64,000 nucleotides of DNA from Dehalococcoidia bacterium (GCA_021295965.1 JAGWBI010000002.1:80110-144109); one strand, 5' to 3'; counted from the stretch's first letter, positions 34,645 through 44,285 are shown. Notes: generated by a model not told the origin, from the letters alone. Numbers and translations: made by a program.

Positions 34645-35835
34645 TCAGTCTCCCTGCTGCCGCTGCTGCGTCCGCACCGGGAGGCCGTAGATGTCGATAA
34701 ATCCCTTGGCGGCAGTGTGATCGAACTCGTCGGCGCGGTCGTAGGTGGCCAGGCCGTAGTTGTACAACGGCCGGTCTGCGGTCCGGCCCACCACTACGCA
34801 TGATCCCTTATGGAGGCGGACGCGGATATTACCCGATACGTGGCGCTGCGTGCTGTCCACGTAGGCCTCCAGGTCGCGTCGGTGAGCGGTGTACCACAGA
34901 CCGTTATAGACCAACTCGGCATATTCCTGAGCGATGCGCTCCTTGAAACGGCTCTGCTCACGGGAGAGCGTCATGGTCTCCAGGGCGCGATGAGCCGAGT
35001 GCAACAACACGGCGGCAGGTGATTCGTACACTTCACGGCTCTTGATGCCCACCAACCGGTTCTCCACATGGTCAATGCGGCCGATACCGTGGGCTCCGGC
35101 CAGCGAGTTGAGATGGCTGATCATTGCGACGCCGGCCATAGCCTCGCCGTCAACGGCGGACGGGATCCCTTCTTCAAAACGGATTTCCACGTAGGCTGGC
35201 TCATCGGGCGCGGTGGCCGGACTGACGGTCCACTCGTAGGCGTCTTCCGGCGGTTCGACCCAGGGATCTTCCAACTCGCCGGCCTCGGCGCTGCGACCCC
35301 ATAGGTTCTCGTCAGTGCTGTACTTATTGTTGGACGGCGCGATGGGGAGGTTTCGCTCCCGAGCGTACAGCACCTCGTCCTCACGGTTCATGCCCCACTC
35401 TCGGATGGGCGCAATCAGTTCCACTCCGGGAGCCAGGGCGGACACGCCGACCTCAATGCGCACCTGGTCATTGCCCTTGCCGGTGCATCCGTGGGCCACG
35501 GCATCCGCCCCGTGCCGCTGCGCCACCTCGGCCAGGTAGCGCGCGATGAGTGGCCGCCCCAGGGCGGTGGCGAGAGGATATTGGCCTTCGTAGATGGCGC
35601 CGGCACGTAGCGCGGGCCATAGAAACTCCTGAACCAGAGTCTCCCGCCCGTCAACGGTCACAGCCTCTGAAGCCCCCACCGCATAAGCGCGCTGGCGGAT
35701 GGTTTCCAGGTCCACCATACCAAGGTCTATGGTGCAGGTAATGACGTCAGCATCGTAGTTTTCCTGGAGCCACGGCACGGCGACGGACGTATCCAAGCCG
35801 CCTGAGTAGGCGAGGACGATTTTCTTACTGGGCAT
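34645..35835 (-). CDS. argG: Argininosuccinate synthase
   Basis: 396 aa from ATG 35835, with AGGAG about twelve bases upstream; the listed start adds 15 residues. It condenses citrulline and aspartate with ATP to argininosuccinate. The N-terminal ATP pyrophosphatase loop KIVLAYSGGLDTSVAVPWL, the GCTGKGNDQVRIE citrulline/aspartate site and GIPSAVDGEAM are intact. It follows the family's usual length closely. It is convergent with the argD-like gene. Confidence 0.96.
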   Translation of the reverse strand: MPSKKIVLAYSGGLDTSVAVPWLQENYDADVITCTIDLGMVDLETIRQRAYAVGASEAVTVDGRETLVQEFLWPALRAGAIYEGQYPLATALGRPLIARYLAEVAQRHGADAVAHGCTGKGNDQVRIEVGVSALAPGVELIAPIREWGMNREDEVLYARERNLPIAPSNNKYSTDENLWGRSAEAGELEDPWVEPPEDAYEWTVSPATAPDEPAYVEIRFEEGIPSAVDGEAMAGVAMISHLNSLAGAHGIGRIDHVENRLVGIKSREVYESPAAVLLHSAHRALETMTLSREQSRFKERIAQEYAELVYNGLWYTAHRRDLEAYVDSTQRHVSGNIRVRLHKGSCVVVGRTADRPLYNYGLATYDRADEFDHTAAKGFIDIYGLPVRTQQRQQGD

Positions 35836-35946
35836 CGGTGCGGGGCTTCTCCTTTTCTCGTAATCCCGAGCGTTCACCACCGTACGTCGTTGGTGACAAT
35901 CCGCAGGGCGTCGGCGGTGAATTTGAGGTGCTACTTTCCTATTCCT

Positions 35947-36642
35947 TTACTGCGCCGGCGCGGTGCGTAGTTGGTTCACGTAGTTCACCAGGGCAAAAAC
36001 GCCGGACGCTTGCTTCACTGAAAACTCCGAACCCATTAATCCGCCCAGCCGACTGAACACATCCAACCGGATGCGTCGGCCATTGTTGACGATGGAGCGA
36101 TCCCAATGGGCTTTCACGCCATCGATGGTGGACATGGGGACCCGGGCCGAATCGGACGCCACCGATTTCCCCAAATAAACGAAGTCGCGATCGGCCCACA
36201 TCATCCCTCGGCGACACTGGAAAGGCCCGACCAATTCGGGGGTTTCCAGGGACGTTTCCCCGAGTTCCGTGGTTTCTTCATCAGTATAGATGTGGTGCAG
36301 GTGCGCGGTTAGGTTGATCATGCCCGAATACTGGAGTACGCCGAAGCTGGCTCTTACCAGACCCACCGGACCCTGGACCATCAGCTTGGTCTCGGCGCGA
36401 GTGGGGTTTTCCTTGAAAAAATCCCAGTCCGCGATGATATCCGATACGTCGTTGAGCGGAAGGCGAAAGGACTGGCTGGTATCGATACCGGACTTGTGGA
36501 GGCATCCATCTTCGATCCATACCAATCCGTCCAGGCAGGGGATGGGGGTGAACCGTTGGGGCGGGCGCACCCTGCCGGCACGTTTTTCTCCCGCAACATC
36601 GCCGCCGGATTCGTGGCGACCGCGCCGGAAAATCCTCATCAT
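35947..36642 (-). CDS. Hypothetical protein, two PH-like segments
   Basis: 231 aa from ATG 36642 (GAAGGGGG just upstream); the listed ORF begins 24 codons earlier without a site. A basic N-terminus (MMRIFRRGRHESGG) is followed by two similar beta-rich halves, each with the order probe strand, LPLNDVSDIIADW or VPMSTIDGVKAHW, then a charged strand. This suggests a tandem PH-like arrangement, which is inferred from the pattern only. There is no membrane helix. The function is unknown. Confidence 0.65.
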   Translation of the reverse strand: MMRIFRRGRHESGGDVAGEKRAGRVRPPQRFTPIPCLDGLVWIEDGCLHKSGIDTSQSFRLPLNDVSDIIADWDFFKENPTRAETKLMVQGPVGLVRASFGVLQYSGMINLTAHLHHIYTDEETTELGETSLETPELVGPFQCRRGMMWADRDFVYLGKSVASDSARVPMSTIDGVKAHWDRSIVNNGRRIRLDVFSRLGGLMGSEFSVKQASGVFALVNYVNQLRTAPAQ

Positions 36643-36707
36643 GCCCCCTTCTACTGCTGGTTGGACGCTGTACTCGGCGATGCATATTTTATCAGCATAT
36701 TGCGGCC

Positions 36708-37364
36708 TTACCACCCGTTCCAGTGAACGACGTCATCTAGCGATTCCCGGTGAGCCGGCCGAAACCGGTCGCCGATCGTGTAGGCCATGGGGATGAGGCC
36801 GGCCTGCATCACCCGGCGGTAGGGAATGTCGAGTATCTGGGCGGCCTCTTGTTCGTGCATCAAGTGAATGCACGTAAAGACGGATCCGATTCCGCGAGCG
36901 CGGGCGGCCAGCATCAGGCTCCACGCTGCCGGCATAATTGTGCCCCACTGCGCGCTTTGAGCCAGGGATGATGCGTTGTCGGTCCGTCCGGCGATGCAGG
37001 GGACGACCATGACGGGTGCGCGGTGCAGGTTGTCGGACAGATACTGGGCCGAGTCCCCCACGCGCTGCTGTACGGCGGCGCGGATTGGGTCTTCGTATTC
37101 CAGGTTCGCCGCCGCGGTGGGTGATCTGGTGTATTGATCCCAGCCACGTCGATATAGGTCTGCCAAAGCTTGGCGTTTTTCCGCGTCGGTAACCACGACG
37201 AAATGCCAATTTTGGCGATTGCTTGCGGTGGGAGCCTGTTGCGCGATTGCCAGACACTCTCGGATTATTTCATCGGACACCGGCCGGTCAAAATCCAGCC
37301 GCTTGCGGACAGCGCGAGTGGTGGTGAGCAATTGGTCGGGCGAGAGGTTGTGAACTACCGGCAT
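36708..37364 (-). CDS. Nitroreductase family protein
   Basis: 218 aa. FMN-site residues are visible as TTRAVRKRLDF and APTASNRQNWHFVVVTD near the N-terminus and the RPAHRESLDDVVHW end. Members transfer electrons from NAD(P)H to nitro groups, quinones, enones or halogenated tyrosines; the substrate here is unknown. AGGAGG precedes the ATG. It is divergent from the aspartate-type aminotransferase. Confidence 0.9.
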   Translation of the reverse strand: MPVVHNLSPDQLLTTTRAVRKRLDFDRPVSDEIIRECLAIAQQAPTASNRQNWHFVVVTDAEKRQALADLYRRGWDQYTRSPTAAANLEYEDPIRAAVQQRVGDSAQYLSDNLHRAPVMVVPCIAGRTDNASSLAQSAQWGTIMPAAWSLMLAARARGIGSVFTCIHLMHEQEAAQILDIPYRRVMQAGLIPMAYTIGDRFRPAHRESLDDVVHWNGW

Positions 37365-37506
37365 GAACTCTGCCTCCTATCGATGGTGAAAATGGGCGGT
37401 TGCATATTGGCACCCCAACCGGCGGGTCGCAAGCCGTGGGGATATGGTAACCTTGCGGCGCGGCCACCGGCCGAGATGCACACGCTGTTTCGAGGGATGT
37501 CCAACC

Positions 37507-38673
37507 ATGACTATAGCCACCCGTATGAGCCGTTTGGGAACCGAATCCGCTTTCGAAGTGCTGGCGAAGGCACGCGCGTTGGAAGCGCAGGGCCGGGAAA
37601 TCGTTCACCTTGAGATTGGTGAGCCGGATTTTGAAACTCCGACCCATATCGTACAGGCCGGGATGAATGCCCTGCAGGACGGCTACACCCATTATGGCCC
37701 CACTCCCGGGCTGCCTGAGTTGCGCCAGGCTGTAGCCCGAAACAGTCGCGAGGTCCGGGGAATTGATACGGATTGGGAGCAGGTCGTGGTAACCCCGGGC
37801 GCAAAGCCGATCATGTTCTATGTGTTGTTGGCCATCGCCGAAGCCGGCGCAGAGGTGATCTACCCTAACCCCGGTTTCCCAATCTACGAGTCGATGATTG
37901 AGTTCAGCGGAGCCAAAGCCGTGCCGATGCAATTGCTCGAGGAGCGGGCATACCATCCCGACCTGACCCGCCTGCCGGAAATGGTCAACGAGCGGACCCG
38001 CCTGCTCATTGTCAATTCGCCGGAGAACCCCTGCGGGTCTGCCTTTACTTTGGAAGAACTCGAAACCATCGCTGACGTGGTGCGGAGTCACCCCAATATG
38101 TATGTCATGTCCGACGAAATCTACAAGGACATCCTGTACTCCGGCGAACATCACAGTATCGCCGCGCTGCCTGGGATGGCGGAACGCACCATCATCTTGG
38201 ACGGCTTTTCAAAGAGCTACGCCATGACCGGCTGGCGGTTGGGGTACGGGATCATGCCCGAAGAACTGGTGCCGCACATTTCACGTTTGGCTACCAACAG
38301 CGTGTCCTGCGCCGCGTCGTTCAGCCAGATTGCCGGCGTGGCCGCGTTGGATGGGCCGCAGGACGCCGTGCAGGAGATGGCGGCCGAGTTCGCCCGACGG
38401 CGCCGCCTCATCGCCGACGGATTGCAGTCCATTCCCGGCATCAACTGTCCCGAGCCGGAAGGCGCTTTCTATGCCTTCCCCAGCATTCAGGAAACTGGCC
38501 TGACCAGCGCCGAGTTTGAGGAACGGGCAATGCAGGAGGCCGGAGTGGCTTTGCTGTCGGGAGCGGCGTTCGGCGAGTTCGGTGAGGGCTACGTGCGGCT
38601 GTCCTACGCCAACAGCCAGGAGAACATCAGCAAGGCATTGGAAAGTCTGGACAAAATGGTTCGTGCGCTTTAG
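37507..38673 (+). CDS. Pyridoxal-phosphate aminotransferase, class I/II (aspartate type)
   Basis: 388 aa from ATG 37507, with GAGGG upstream; the listed 409-aa ORF starts without a site. Fold-type-I aminotransferase: EIGEPDFETPTHI, the PLP phosphate/ring contacts NSPENPCGSAFTLEEL and MSDEIYKDILY, the lysine in LDGFSKSYAMTGWRLGYG and the closing FEERAMQEAGVALLSG. The most likely reaction is aspartate or another amino-acid transamination. It precedes a Uma2-type gene by 15 bp, perhaps one transcript. Confidence 0.92.
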   Translation: MTIATRMSRLGTESAFEVLAKARALEAQGREIVHLEIGEPDFETPTHIVQAGMNALQDGYTHYGPTPGLPELRQAVARNSREVRGIDTDWEQVVVTPGAKPIMFYVLLAIAEAGAEVIYPNPGFPIYESMIEFSGAKAVPMQLLEERAYHPDLTRLPEMVNERTRLLIVNSPENPCGSAFTLEELETIADVVRSHPNMYVMSDEIYKDILYSGEHHSIAALPGMAERTIILDGFSKSYAMTGWRLGYGIMPEELVPHISRLATNSVSCAASFSQIAGVAALDGPQDAVQEMAAEFARRRRLIADGLQSIPGINCPEPEGAFYAFPSIQETGLTSAEFEERAMQEAGVALLSGAAFGEFGEGYVRLSYANSQENISKALESLDKMVRAL

Positions 38674-38688
38674 CCGAGAGGGAACGTT

Positions 38689-39288
38689 ATGGTTACGCAA
38701 ACCAAACCGCCGCTGCCGCCCGTCAGTGTCGCCCGACTCCCGCTGCGGCGGTTCACGGTAGATGAATACTACGCCATGGCCGAGGCGGGCATCCTGAAGA
38801 AGGAAGACCGGGTTGAACTCATTGATGGAGTAATAGTCGCCATGGCTCCCATTGGAAACCGCCACCTGGCCACCGTGGACAGATTTACCCGGATGTTTGG
38901 TGAGGGCGTTGGGAGACGGGCCATTGTACGGGTACAGGGGTCAATAACGCTGGACGACCACACTATGCCGGAGCCTGACCTGGTATTGCTGCGTGAGCGG
39001 GCTGACTTTTATGAATCTGATTCGGCGGGCCCTGAAGATGTGCTGCTGATAGTCGAGGTCGCCGACAGCTCGGTGGACTACGACCGCAACGAAAAGCTGC
39101 TGCGGTACGCGCAGGCCGGCATCCCCGAAGTATGGATTGGCGTCCTACCCGAACGTATTATAGAAGCCTACACCGAGCCGGCCGGCGGTAGATACACCCT
39201 GAAGCGAATCTTTTCACCCGGCGACACCATTACCCCGGGCTGTTTTCCCGACATCGCTCTGAATGTGGATCGAATCTTGCCAAGTTGA
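38689..39288 (+). CDS. Uma2 family (DUF820) PD-(D/E)XK endonuclease-like protein
   Basis: 199 aa. The nuclease core is visible: FTVDEYYAMAEAGILKKEDRVELIDGVIV, then MPEPDLVLLRERAD (Asp), then LLIVEVADSSVDYDRNEKLLRYAQAGIPEVWI (Glu and Lys). Uma2 proteins occur in many copies in Chloroflexota and cyanobacteria, with unclear roles. It starts 15 bp after the aminotransferase. A second Uma2 gene lies inside the nuo operon at 63187. Confidence 0.88.
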   Translation: MVTQTKPPLPPVSVARLPLRRFTVDEYYAMAEAGILKKEDRVELIDGVIVAMAPIGNRHLATVDRFTRMFGEGVGRRAIVRVQGSITLDDHTMPEPDLVLLRERADFYESDSAGPEDVLLIVEVADSSVDYDRNEKLLRYAQAGIPEVWIGVLPERIIEAYTEPAGGRYTLKRIFSPGDTITPGCFPDIALNVDRILPS

Positions 39289-39318
39289 GATACCCTGCCC
39301 GGCTGTCAAGATCTTGCT

Positions 39319-40356
39319 CTACGCGGCAAAATGCGGCATCACCTTCTCGCCAAACAGCCGTATGGACTTCTGCACTTTGTCGGTGTCCATCTCGCCCGTG
39401 TTGAGTTTCAACATGAGGTTCCGAACGCCGATGTCGCGCATCGCGGCAACTTGCTCGGCCACCTGGGACGGGGTTCCCAGGATGAACGAGTGCTCCAGGC
39501 TTTCACCCGCCGGCACGGGTCGGTTGGGGTCTGGTGGCGGGAAGCCGCCGGGATTGTAGAGCTCGCGGGCGCGCCGGAAATGGGTGCGCTCGCGTTCGAA
39601 CCCGGCGGCGGCGATTTCCAACGCTTCGTCATGGCTGTCGGCGACGAACAGGTCGCGAGACGCCCAGCACTGGTCCACCGTAGCCTCGGTTTCTTCCTCG
39701 GTAAACCCGGAGTCCAGCATGGTGGCGCGGTAACGTTCAAAGCGGGCCTGCAAAGTGGGGAGGGTCTGGATGCCAATCATCACCGGCCGGCCGATTTCCG
39801 CCATCTTCACGGCGGACGCTTCGCTGATGCAAGCGCGGATCAGGGGAGGATGGGGTGTCTGATAGGGTCGCGGGCGCAACAAGGGGAACTCCAGGTTCCA
39901 ATGGTCGCCGTTATACTGAAAATCCTCGCCGGTCCACGCCTTGACCAATAGATCCTCGGCTTCGTCCAGGCGAGCGATGCCGTCCTCCATGGTGATGCCG
40001 AATCCGATGTATTCGTAGTGGTTGTAGGCAGAGCCACGCCCGGTGCCCACAATGAGCCGGCCGTGGCTGAGGTTGTCCAGTAATGCCGTTTGGACGGCGA
40101 GGCGAACCGGATGGTGGAAAGCCAACTCTACGACCGCGAACCCGATCTTAAGGTTCCTGGTTCGGGCGGCGACCGCGGCGCCCAACACCAGCGGGTCGGC
40201 GTGGGCGGCTGCGCCGTCGAAATGATGCTCGGTGAGCCATACCGAGTGCATTCCGATTTCTTCCGCGAGCAATATTTCATCAAGCGTACTATCGATGATT
40301 GCCGAGTCGTTTTCTGGGTGATGACTGACGGGAAAGACGAAAGAACCGAAACGCAT
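39319..40356 (-). CDS. LLM-class flavin-dependent oxidoreductase
   Basis: 345 aa luciferase-like TIM barrel. The opening RFGSFVFPVSHHPE is followed by TEHHFDGAAAHADPLVLGAAVAART, the flavin loop HGRLIVGTGRGSAYNHYEYIGFG and the PLIRACISEASAVKMAEIG strand. GAGG precedes the ATG. It is one of four LLM proteins in this window; the substrate and the FMN or F420 preference are unknown. Confidence 0.9.
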   Translation of the reverse strand: MRFGSFVFPVSHHPENDSAIIDSTLDEILLAEEIGMHSVWLTEHHFDGAAAHADPLVLGAAVAARTRNLKIGFAVVELAFHHPVRLAVQTALLDNLSHGRLIVGTGRGSAYNHYEYIGFGITMEDGIARLDEAEDLLVKAWTGEDFQYNGDHWNLEFPLLRPRPYQTPHPPLIRACISEASAVKMAEIGRPVMIGIQTLPTLQARFERYRATMLDSGFTEEETEATVDQCWASRDLFVADSHDEALEIAAAGFERERTHFRRARELYNPGGFPPPDPNRPVPAGESLEHSFILGTPSQVAEQVAAMRDIGVRNLMLKLNTGEMDTDKVQKSIRLFGEKVMPHFAA

Positions 40357-40650
40357 TGCGGCCTCGCTGGCGTGGTGATTGCGGCGAATTTACGCGAATG
40401 ATTATAGCCCACCGGCGCGTTCCAAGTTAGTATTGGATGCCGGGGGCCGGTGCGATAAAGATGAGTGGAATTTTCACCATGCCCTTCGGGCAAGACTCGC
40501 CGGGCGACACGAAAATAATTCTCCGGGCTAACTGTCCCGACGACGTTTACCCGCCGGGCGTTGCGCAGCCCGGCAGCACTGCCTATACTTGCGCCGCGCC
40601 ATGAGCTAAATCGCAGCGCTGCGGCATGTACAGGCGCCGATCAGGAAACG

Positions 40651-41688
40651 ATGCAAATAGAAATGGAACTGAGTCCGGTAGTGGCCACCGAGGGATTCTT
40701 GGAGTTGGCCCGGTTGGTGGACGATGCCGGCGCGGACCGGCTGGGCATATCCGATGTGGCGCTGCTGCGGGATTCGTTCATGATTCAGGCGCTGTGTGCC
40801 GGGGTTACACAGCGGGTGCGGGTCGGTAGTGTGGTCACCAATCCTTATATGCGACACCCGGCAACGGTCGCCGCCGCGCTGGCGACATTGAACGAAGTTT
40901 CCCGAGGGCGTGCCTTTCTGGGTATTGGAGTAGGCGCCGGTTTATCCGGGCTGGGGATTGATCAGTCGCAACCCGCCCGGAGACTGGAGGAGTTTGTTCT
41001 CTTGGTGAAGAGGATGTTGGACGGGGAAACGGTGGATTGGAAAAGCTCCAACTACCGGATTGATGGCGCTAGGATAGCGAAGGACATCGCCGCTCCGGTG
41101 CCCGTGGTCGTCGGCACTCGAAGCCAGAGAGTAGCCAACTTGGCTGGACGTGTAGCCGACGCGGTGGTGGTTGGAGCGCGCGAAATGACGTGCCATGCTT
41201 TGCAACGTTACCGGAATTGGGTCAATGAGGGCGCCGAGGCGGCGGCACGGGACCCAGAACAAATAGAGATAGCTCCCCGGGTGACAGTTTGCGTTTCTGC
41301 CGACGGGGATTGGGCCCGTCGGAGCGTGACGTTGTACGCTGCGCATTACCTTTCCTTAGGGGGATTCGACGACTCGGGGTTGTCAATGGATCGCTTCGAG
41401 CGCATCAAGGGTTTGACGGCCCAAGCTACCGGTTGGTATTTCGAGCCGAACGTGCAGTATCCGTCGGAATTGGACACGTTGATAAGCCCGGATCTGATAG
41501 CTCGATTCGCGATCGCCGGTACGCCTATGGAATGCCTGCGCCAAGTGCAGCGTTTGGCGGAGATGGGCTTTAGCAGCGTGAGCATGAACGTGGCGGCGGT
41601 GCGGCGGCCGTCGGCCAACCTTTATGACGGGTTACGGGAAACACTTGAAGGACTGGGGGAGATTACCCAGGATATTCAACGACTTTGA
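40651..41688 (+). CDS. LLM-class flavin-dependent oxidoreductase
   Basis: 345 aa from ATG 40651, with AGGA five bases upstream; the listed ORF starts 30 codons earlier. The barrel is recognised by MEFLARLVDDAGADRLGISD-type opening strands, SRGRAFLGIGVGAGLSGLG and PVPVVVGTRSQRVANLAGRVADAVVVGA. The GVGAG and substrate-loop pattern resembles F420-dependent methylenetetrahydromethanopterin-reductase-like members, so F420 use is possible. The next gene starts 118 bp on. Confidence 0.87.
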   Translation: MQIEMELSPVVATEGFLELARLVDDAGADRLGISDVALLRDSFMIQALCAGVTQRVRVGSVVTNPYMRHPATVAAALATLNEVSRGRAFLGIGVGAGLSGLGIDQSQPARRLEEFVLLVKRMLDGETVDWKSSNYRIDGARIAKDIAAPVPVVVGTRSQRVANLAGRVADAVVVGAREMTCHALQRYRNWVNEGAEAAARDPEQIEIAPRVTVCVSADGDWARRSVTLYAAHYLSLGGFDDSGLSMDRFERIKGLTAQATGWYFEPNVQYPSELDTLISPDLIARFAIAGTPMECLRQVQRLAEMGFSSVSMNVAAVRRPSANLYDGLRETLEGLGEITQDIQRL

Positions 41689-41806
41689 CAACGATCATGC
41701 GGTGCGGTTAAACCTCCGTCGGCGCCGGGTCGCTGGCTCAGATGAACGTTGGCAGCCAGCGTGCCGCCCCGAAATGAAGACTGGGTGCACGCGAAGACGG
41801 GATTGG

Positions 41807-42763
41807 ATGAAAACGACCTGGCCTAAGGGCGATTTCAAACCGCCAACTAAATATGTGCTGTCGTTGGCGCTGGTCGGTTTGGCCATTTTGGCCTGTGCCG
41901 CCCCTGCCACACCAGATGACCCACTTGCGCAGCCGCCGGGCGGACCTCCGGTAAGCCTGGTAGTCAGTAACAGCGACCTGGCGGTGGGTGAAAACCGGAT
42001 ATCCTTTGGCCTGGTGGACCGCGACTATATGCCGGTACGACCGGCGGAAGTAGCCCTTCGCGCAGTGTATTACGAGCCGGGAGCGGCCACGGGACAAGTA
42101 CGGCATCGGACTGATGCACGGTTTCTGCCCTGGCCGCCGGAAGGTAGGCGGGGCGTATTCGTCGCAGATGTGGTGTTTGACCAAGCTGGAACCGCGACGG
42201 GGGATAGTTTGGGCATTTGGGAATTGCATGCCACCTTTGAGTACGAGGATGAAGAACCGCTGACCATCGGGGCAGTTGTTTCCGTCGCAGTTGCCCACAG
42301 TGTCCCGTTCATCGGGGACGCCGCGCCGCCATCGGACACGCCGACCGCGGACACCACCGAGGATCTGCGCACCATCAGCAGCAGCCCACAACCGGATCCA
42401 GCTCTGTATCGGCTATCGGTTGCTGAGGCCGTTCGCTCCGGCAAGCCAGCGGTCATAAGCTTCGCTACGCCGGCCTTTTGCGTTTCCGCTACGTGCGGCC
42501 CCCAGGTTTCTGACTTGTCGGTATTGGCAGCGCAATATGGCCGCCAGGCTAACTTCGTGCATGTGGAGGTTTACCGCGATCCTCACTTGATCGACCCAGC
42601 TAATCCGGCGCGGGATCTGGTTCCGGCGGTCAAGGAGTGGGGGTTAGTGTCGGAGCCGTGGACATTCGTGGTCGGTAAAGACGGGCGTGTCGCCGGACGA
42701 TTCGAGCAATACGTCCCACCGGCCGTACTGGAAGCAGCGTTATTAGACTTGATCGAAGAGTAA
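41807..42763 (+). CDS. Thioredoxin-like lipoprotein
   Basis: 318 aa from ATG 41807; the ORF track begins 61 codons earlier, inside the previous gene. The signal peptide ends LAILAC (lipid Cys30). A beta-sandwich-like domain (VSLVVSNSDLAVGENRISFGLVD) precedes a thioredoxin-like C-terminal domain from about residue 210: PAVISFATPAFCVSATCGPQVSDL, then VEVYRDPHLIDP and EPWTFVVGKDGRVAGRFEQYV. The active-site cysteines are spaced C-x4-C (CVSATC) instead of CxxC. It is probably an extracytoplasmic redox or copper-handling protein. Confidence 0.8.
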   Translation: MKTTWPKGDFKPPTKYVLSLALVGLAILACAAPATPDDPLAQPPGGPPVSLVVSNSDLAVGENRISFGLVDRDYMPVRPAEVALRAVYYEPGAATGQVRHRTDARFLPWPPEGRRGVFVADVVFDQAGTATGDSLGIWELHATFEYEDEEPLTIGAVVSVAVAHSVPFIGDAAPPSDTPTADTTEDLRTISSSPQPDPALYRLSVAEAVRSGKPAVISFATPAFCVSATCGPQVSDLSVLAAQYGRQANFVHVEVYRDPHLIDPANPARDLVPAVKEWGLVSEPWTFVVGKDGRVAGRFEQYVPPAVLEAALLDLIEE

Positions 42764-42870
42764 ACGGCCTGCGATGCCAAAAATGTGGTATCGTATGTTG
42801 CAGGTTCTTGTTGACACGAAACTATCACTTATTTCGGCTCGACGGACACTTCAGGGCCAGGAGCATCGAT

Positions 42871-43383
42871 TTGGCGCATATTACGGTAACCATAGAGGGT
42901 GAAGTGAATGAAGTAATCGCGACCCTGAAGGGTATGGCGGGGTGGAGCCCAAGTGAAGGTGCCAACGAAGTCATAGTTGATGAAATTCCGTCCGGTTTGT
43001 CAGCGTCCGAACCGCTGCCCGCGGAAGCAGTCGCGCCGGAAAGCGCCATAAACGCCCCTGCGGACCCAGCGGTGGTAGTCTGGAATGCTAGTTACCTCAC
43101 CACGTTTTGGCGCAACCTCTCGGACACCGCACGGGAGGCCATGATCCGCGTTTCCCGGTCGCCAAACCATACGCAAAAACGAGCGCAACTGATGCACACC
43201 TTGCGGCTTTCCCAAAGGGAACTCTCGGGATCGCTGTCCAGCCAGGGACACAGTTTGAACCGCCTCAAGCGCCGCCGTGGCGATCTGGACCTCCCCCGTC
43301 CGTTGATTTATGACCGCGCGGAGGACGCATATGTTTTGGACTCTAATTTCGCCGAGGCACTGCGGGAACTGGGCATGAGCTGA
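42871..43383 (+). CDS. Hypothetical protein with HTH-like C-terminal domain
   Basis: 170 aa if begun at TTG 42871, which has AGGAG exactly seven bases upstream; the listed TTG at 42808 has no site. A ferredoxin-like or DUF N-terminal segment (HITVTIEGEVNEVIATLKGMAGW) is joined by a Pro/Ala linker to a helical domain, FWRNLSDTAREAMIRVSRSP then LRLSQRELSGSLSSQGHSLNRLKRR. The latter reads like a winged-helix module found in actinobacterial and chloroflexal orphan proteins. It is possibly DNA-binding. It is convergent with the SDR gene. Confidence 0.65.
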   Translation: MAHITVTIEGEVNEVIATLKGMAGWSPSEGANEVIVDEIPSGLSASEPLPAEAVAPESAINAPADPAVVVWNASYLTTFWRNLSDTAREAMIRVSRSPNHTQKRAQLMHTLRLSQRELSGSLSSQGHSLNRLKRRRGDLDLPRPLIYDRAEDAYVLDSNFAEALRELGMS

Positions 43384-43453
43384 TCTCTGCCGTCCGCGAC
43401 AGCGTTACGGAGTTAGCAGATCCTTCCGGTGGTGACCGCGGGCGCAACCCGGG

Positions 43454-44248
43454 TTAAAAATGCACGCCGCGCCCACCGCCTCCATCCACCGCGATGGTTT
43501 GGCCGGTAATCGCTGACGCCAGGTCGGAGCATAAAAACGCAGCTAAATTTGCGATGTCATCGGGCTCCACCATCCGCCCTATGGGAATCTCGGCTACGGA
43601 CTGGGCTAGCTCCTCGTGCGATGTCGTGTTGTTGCGAACCGCGCGTTCGGCCACCAGTCCCATGTATCGCTCCGTTCGGGTGCTGCCAGGGTGAATGCAG
43701 TTGACGAGGATACCGTCGCCAGCTACGTCGTCCGAAAGAGCCTTGGAGTAGTTGGACATCGCTGAATTGGTAACACCGGAGCCAGGGTTTGTTGGGCTGG
43801 AATTGCGTGCCGCCATTCCGCCGATATTGATTATGCGCCCACCGCCAGCGGCAATCATGTGCGGCACACACTCACGGGCGCATCGAATATACCCCATCAC
43901 TTTGGTGGTGATGTGGTTCAGGATAACTTCATCGGGGATTTGGCTGGCCCGGTCGCTGGTGCTGTTGACGGCATTGTTGACCAGGATGTCCAACTTTCCG
44001 AGACCCGCCGTCGTTTCCCTCACCAGGTTTACGATCTCCTCCGGTACCGTCATGTCGGCGCGAATCGGGATGACGCGAACTCCGGTGGCATCGCCAATCT
44101 CGGCGGCGGCGGCCATCAGGTCTGTTTCGCCTCGGGCGCAGATAGCGACGGCGCAACCCTCCCGGGCCAACGCATAGGCTATGGCTTTGCCAATGCCCTT
44201 GCTCCCTCCGGTCACCAATGCGGCTTTGCCGTCCAGTCCTGGCAACAT
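43454..44248 (-). CDS. SDR-family protein with altered catalytic residues
   Basis: 264 aa classical-SDR fold. The NAD(P) loop TGGSKGIG (13-20), NNAV (91-94) and Asn111 are present, and the C-terminus SDLASAITGQTIAVDGG is canonical. The catalytic Ser, Tyr and Lys are not: alignment by eye to FabG (IGS..NYAAAK) places Gly144, Ser157 and Asn161 there (IGGMA and SGVTN). So it probably is not a normal oxidoreductase, or uses another mechanism. AGGAG precedes the ATG. It follows the MmgE/PrpD gene by 37 bp. Confidence 0.9.
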   Translation of the reverse strand: MLPGLDGKAALVTGGSKGIGKAIAYALAREGCAVAICARGETDLMAAAAEIGDATGVRVIPIRADMTVPEEIVNLVRETTAGLGKLDILVNNAVNSTSDRASQIPDEVILNHITTKVMGYIRCARECVPHMIAAGGGRIINIGGMAARNSSPTNPGSGVTNSAMSNYSKALSDDVAGDGILVNCIHPGSTRTERYMGLVAERAVRNNTTSHEELAQSVAEIPIGRMVEPDDIANLAAFLCSDLASAITGQTIAVDGGGGRGVHF

Positions 44249-44285
44249 GATTTACTCCTGAAACGGGGCGAGAAATTCGGTCGGA

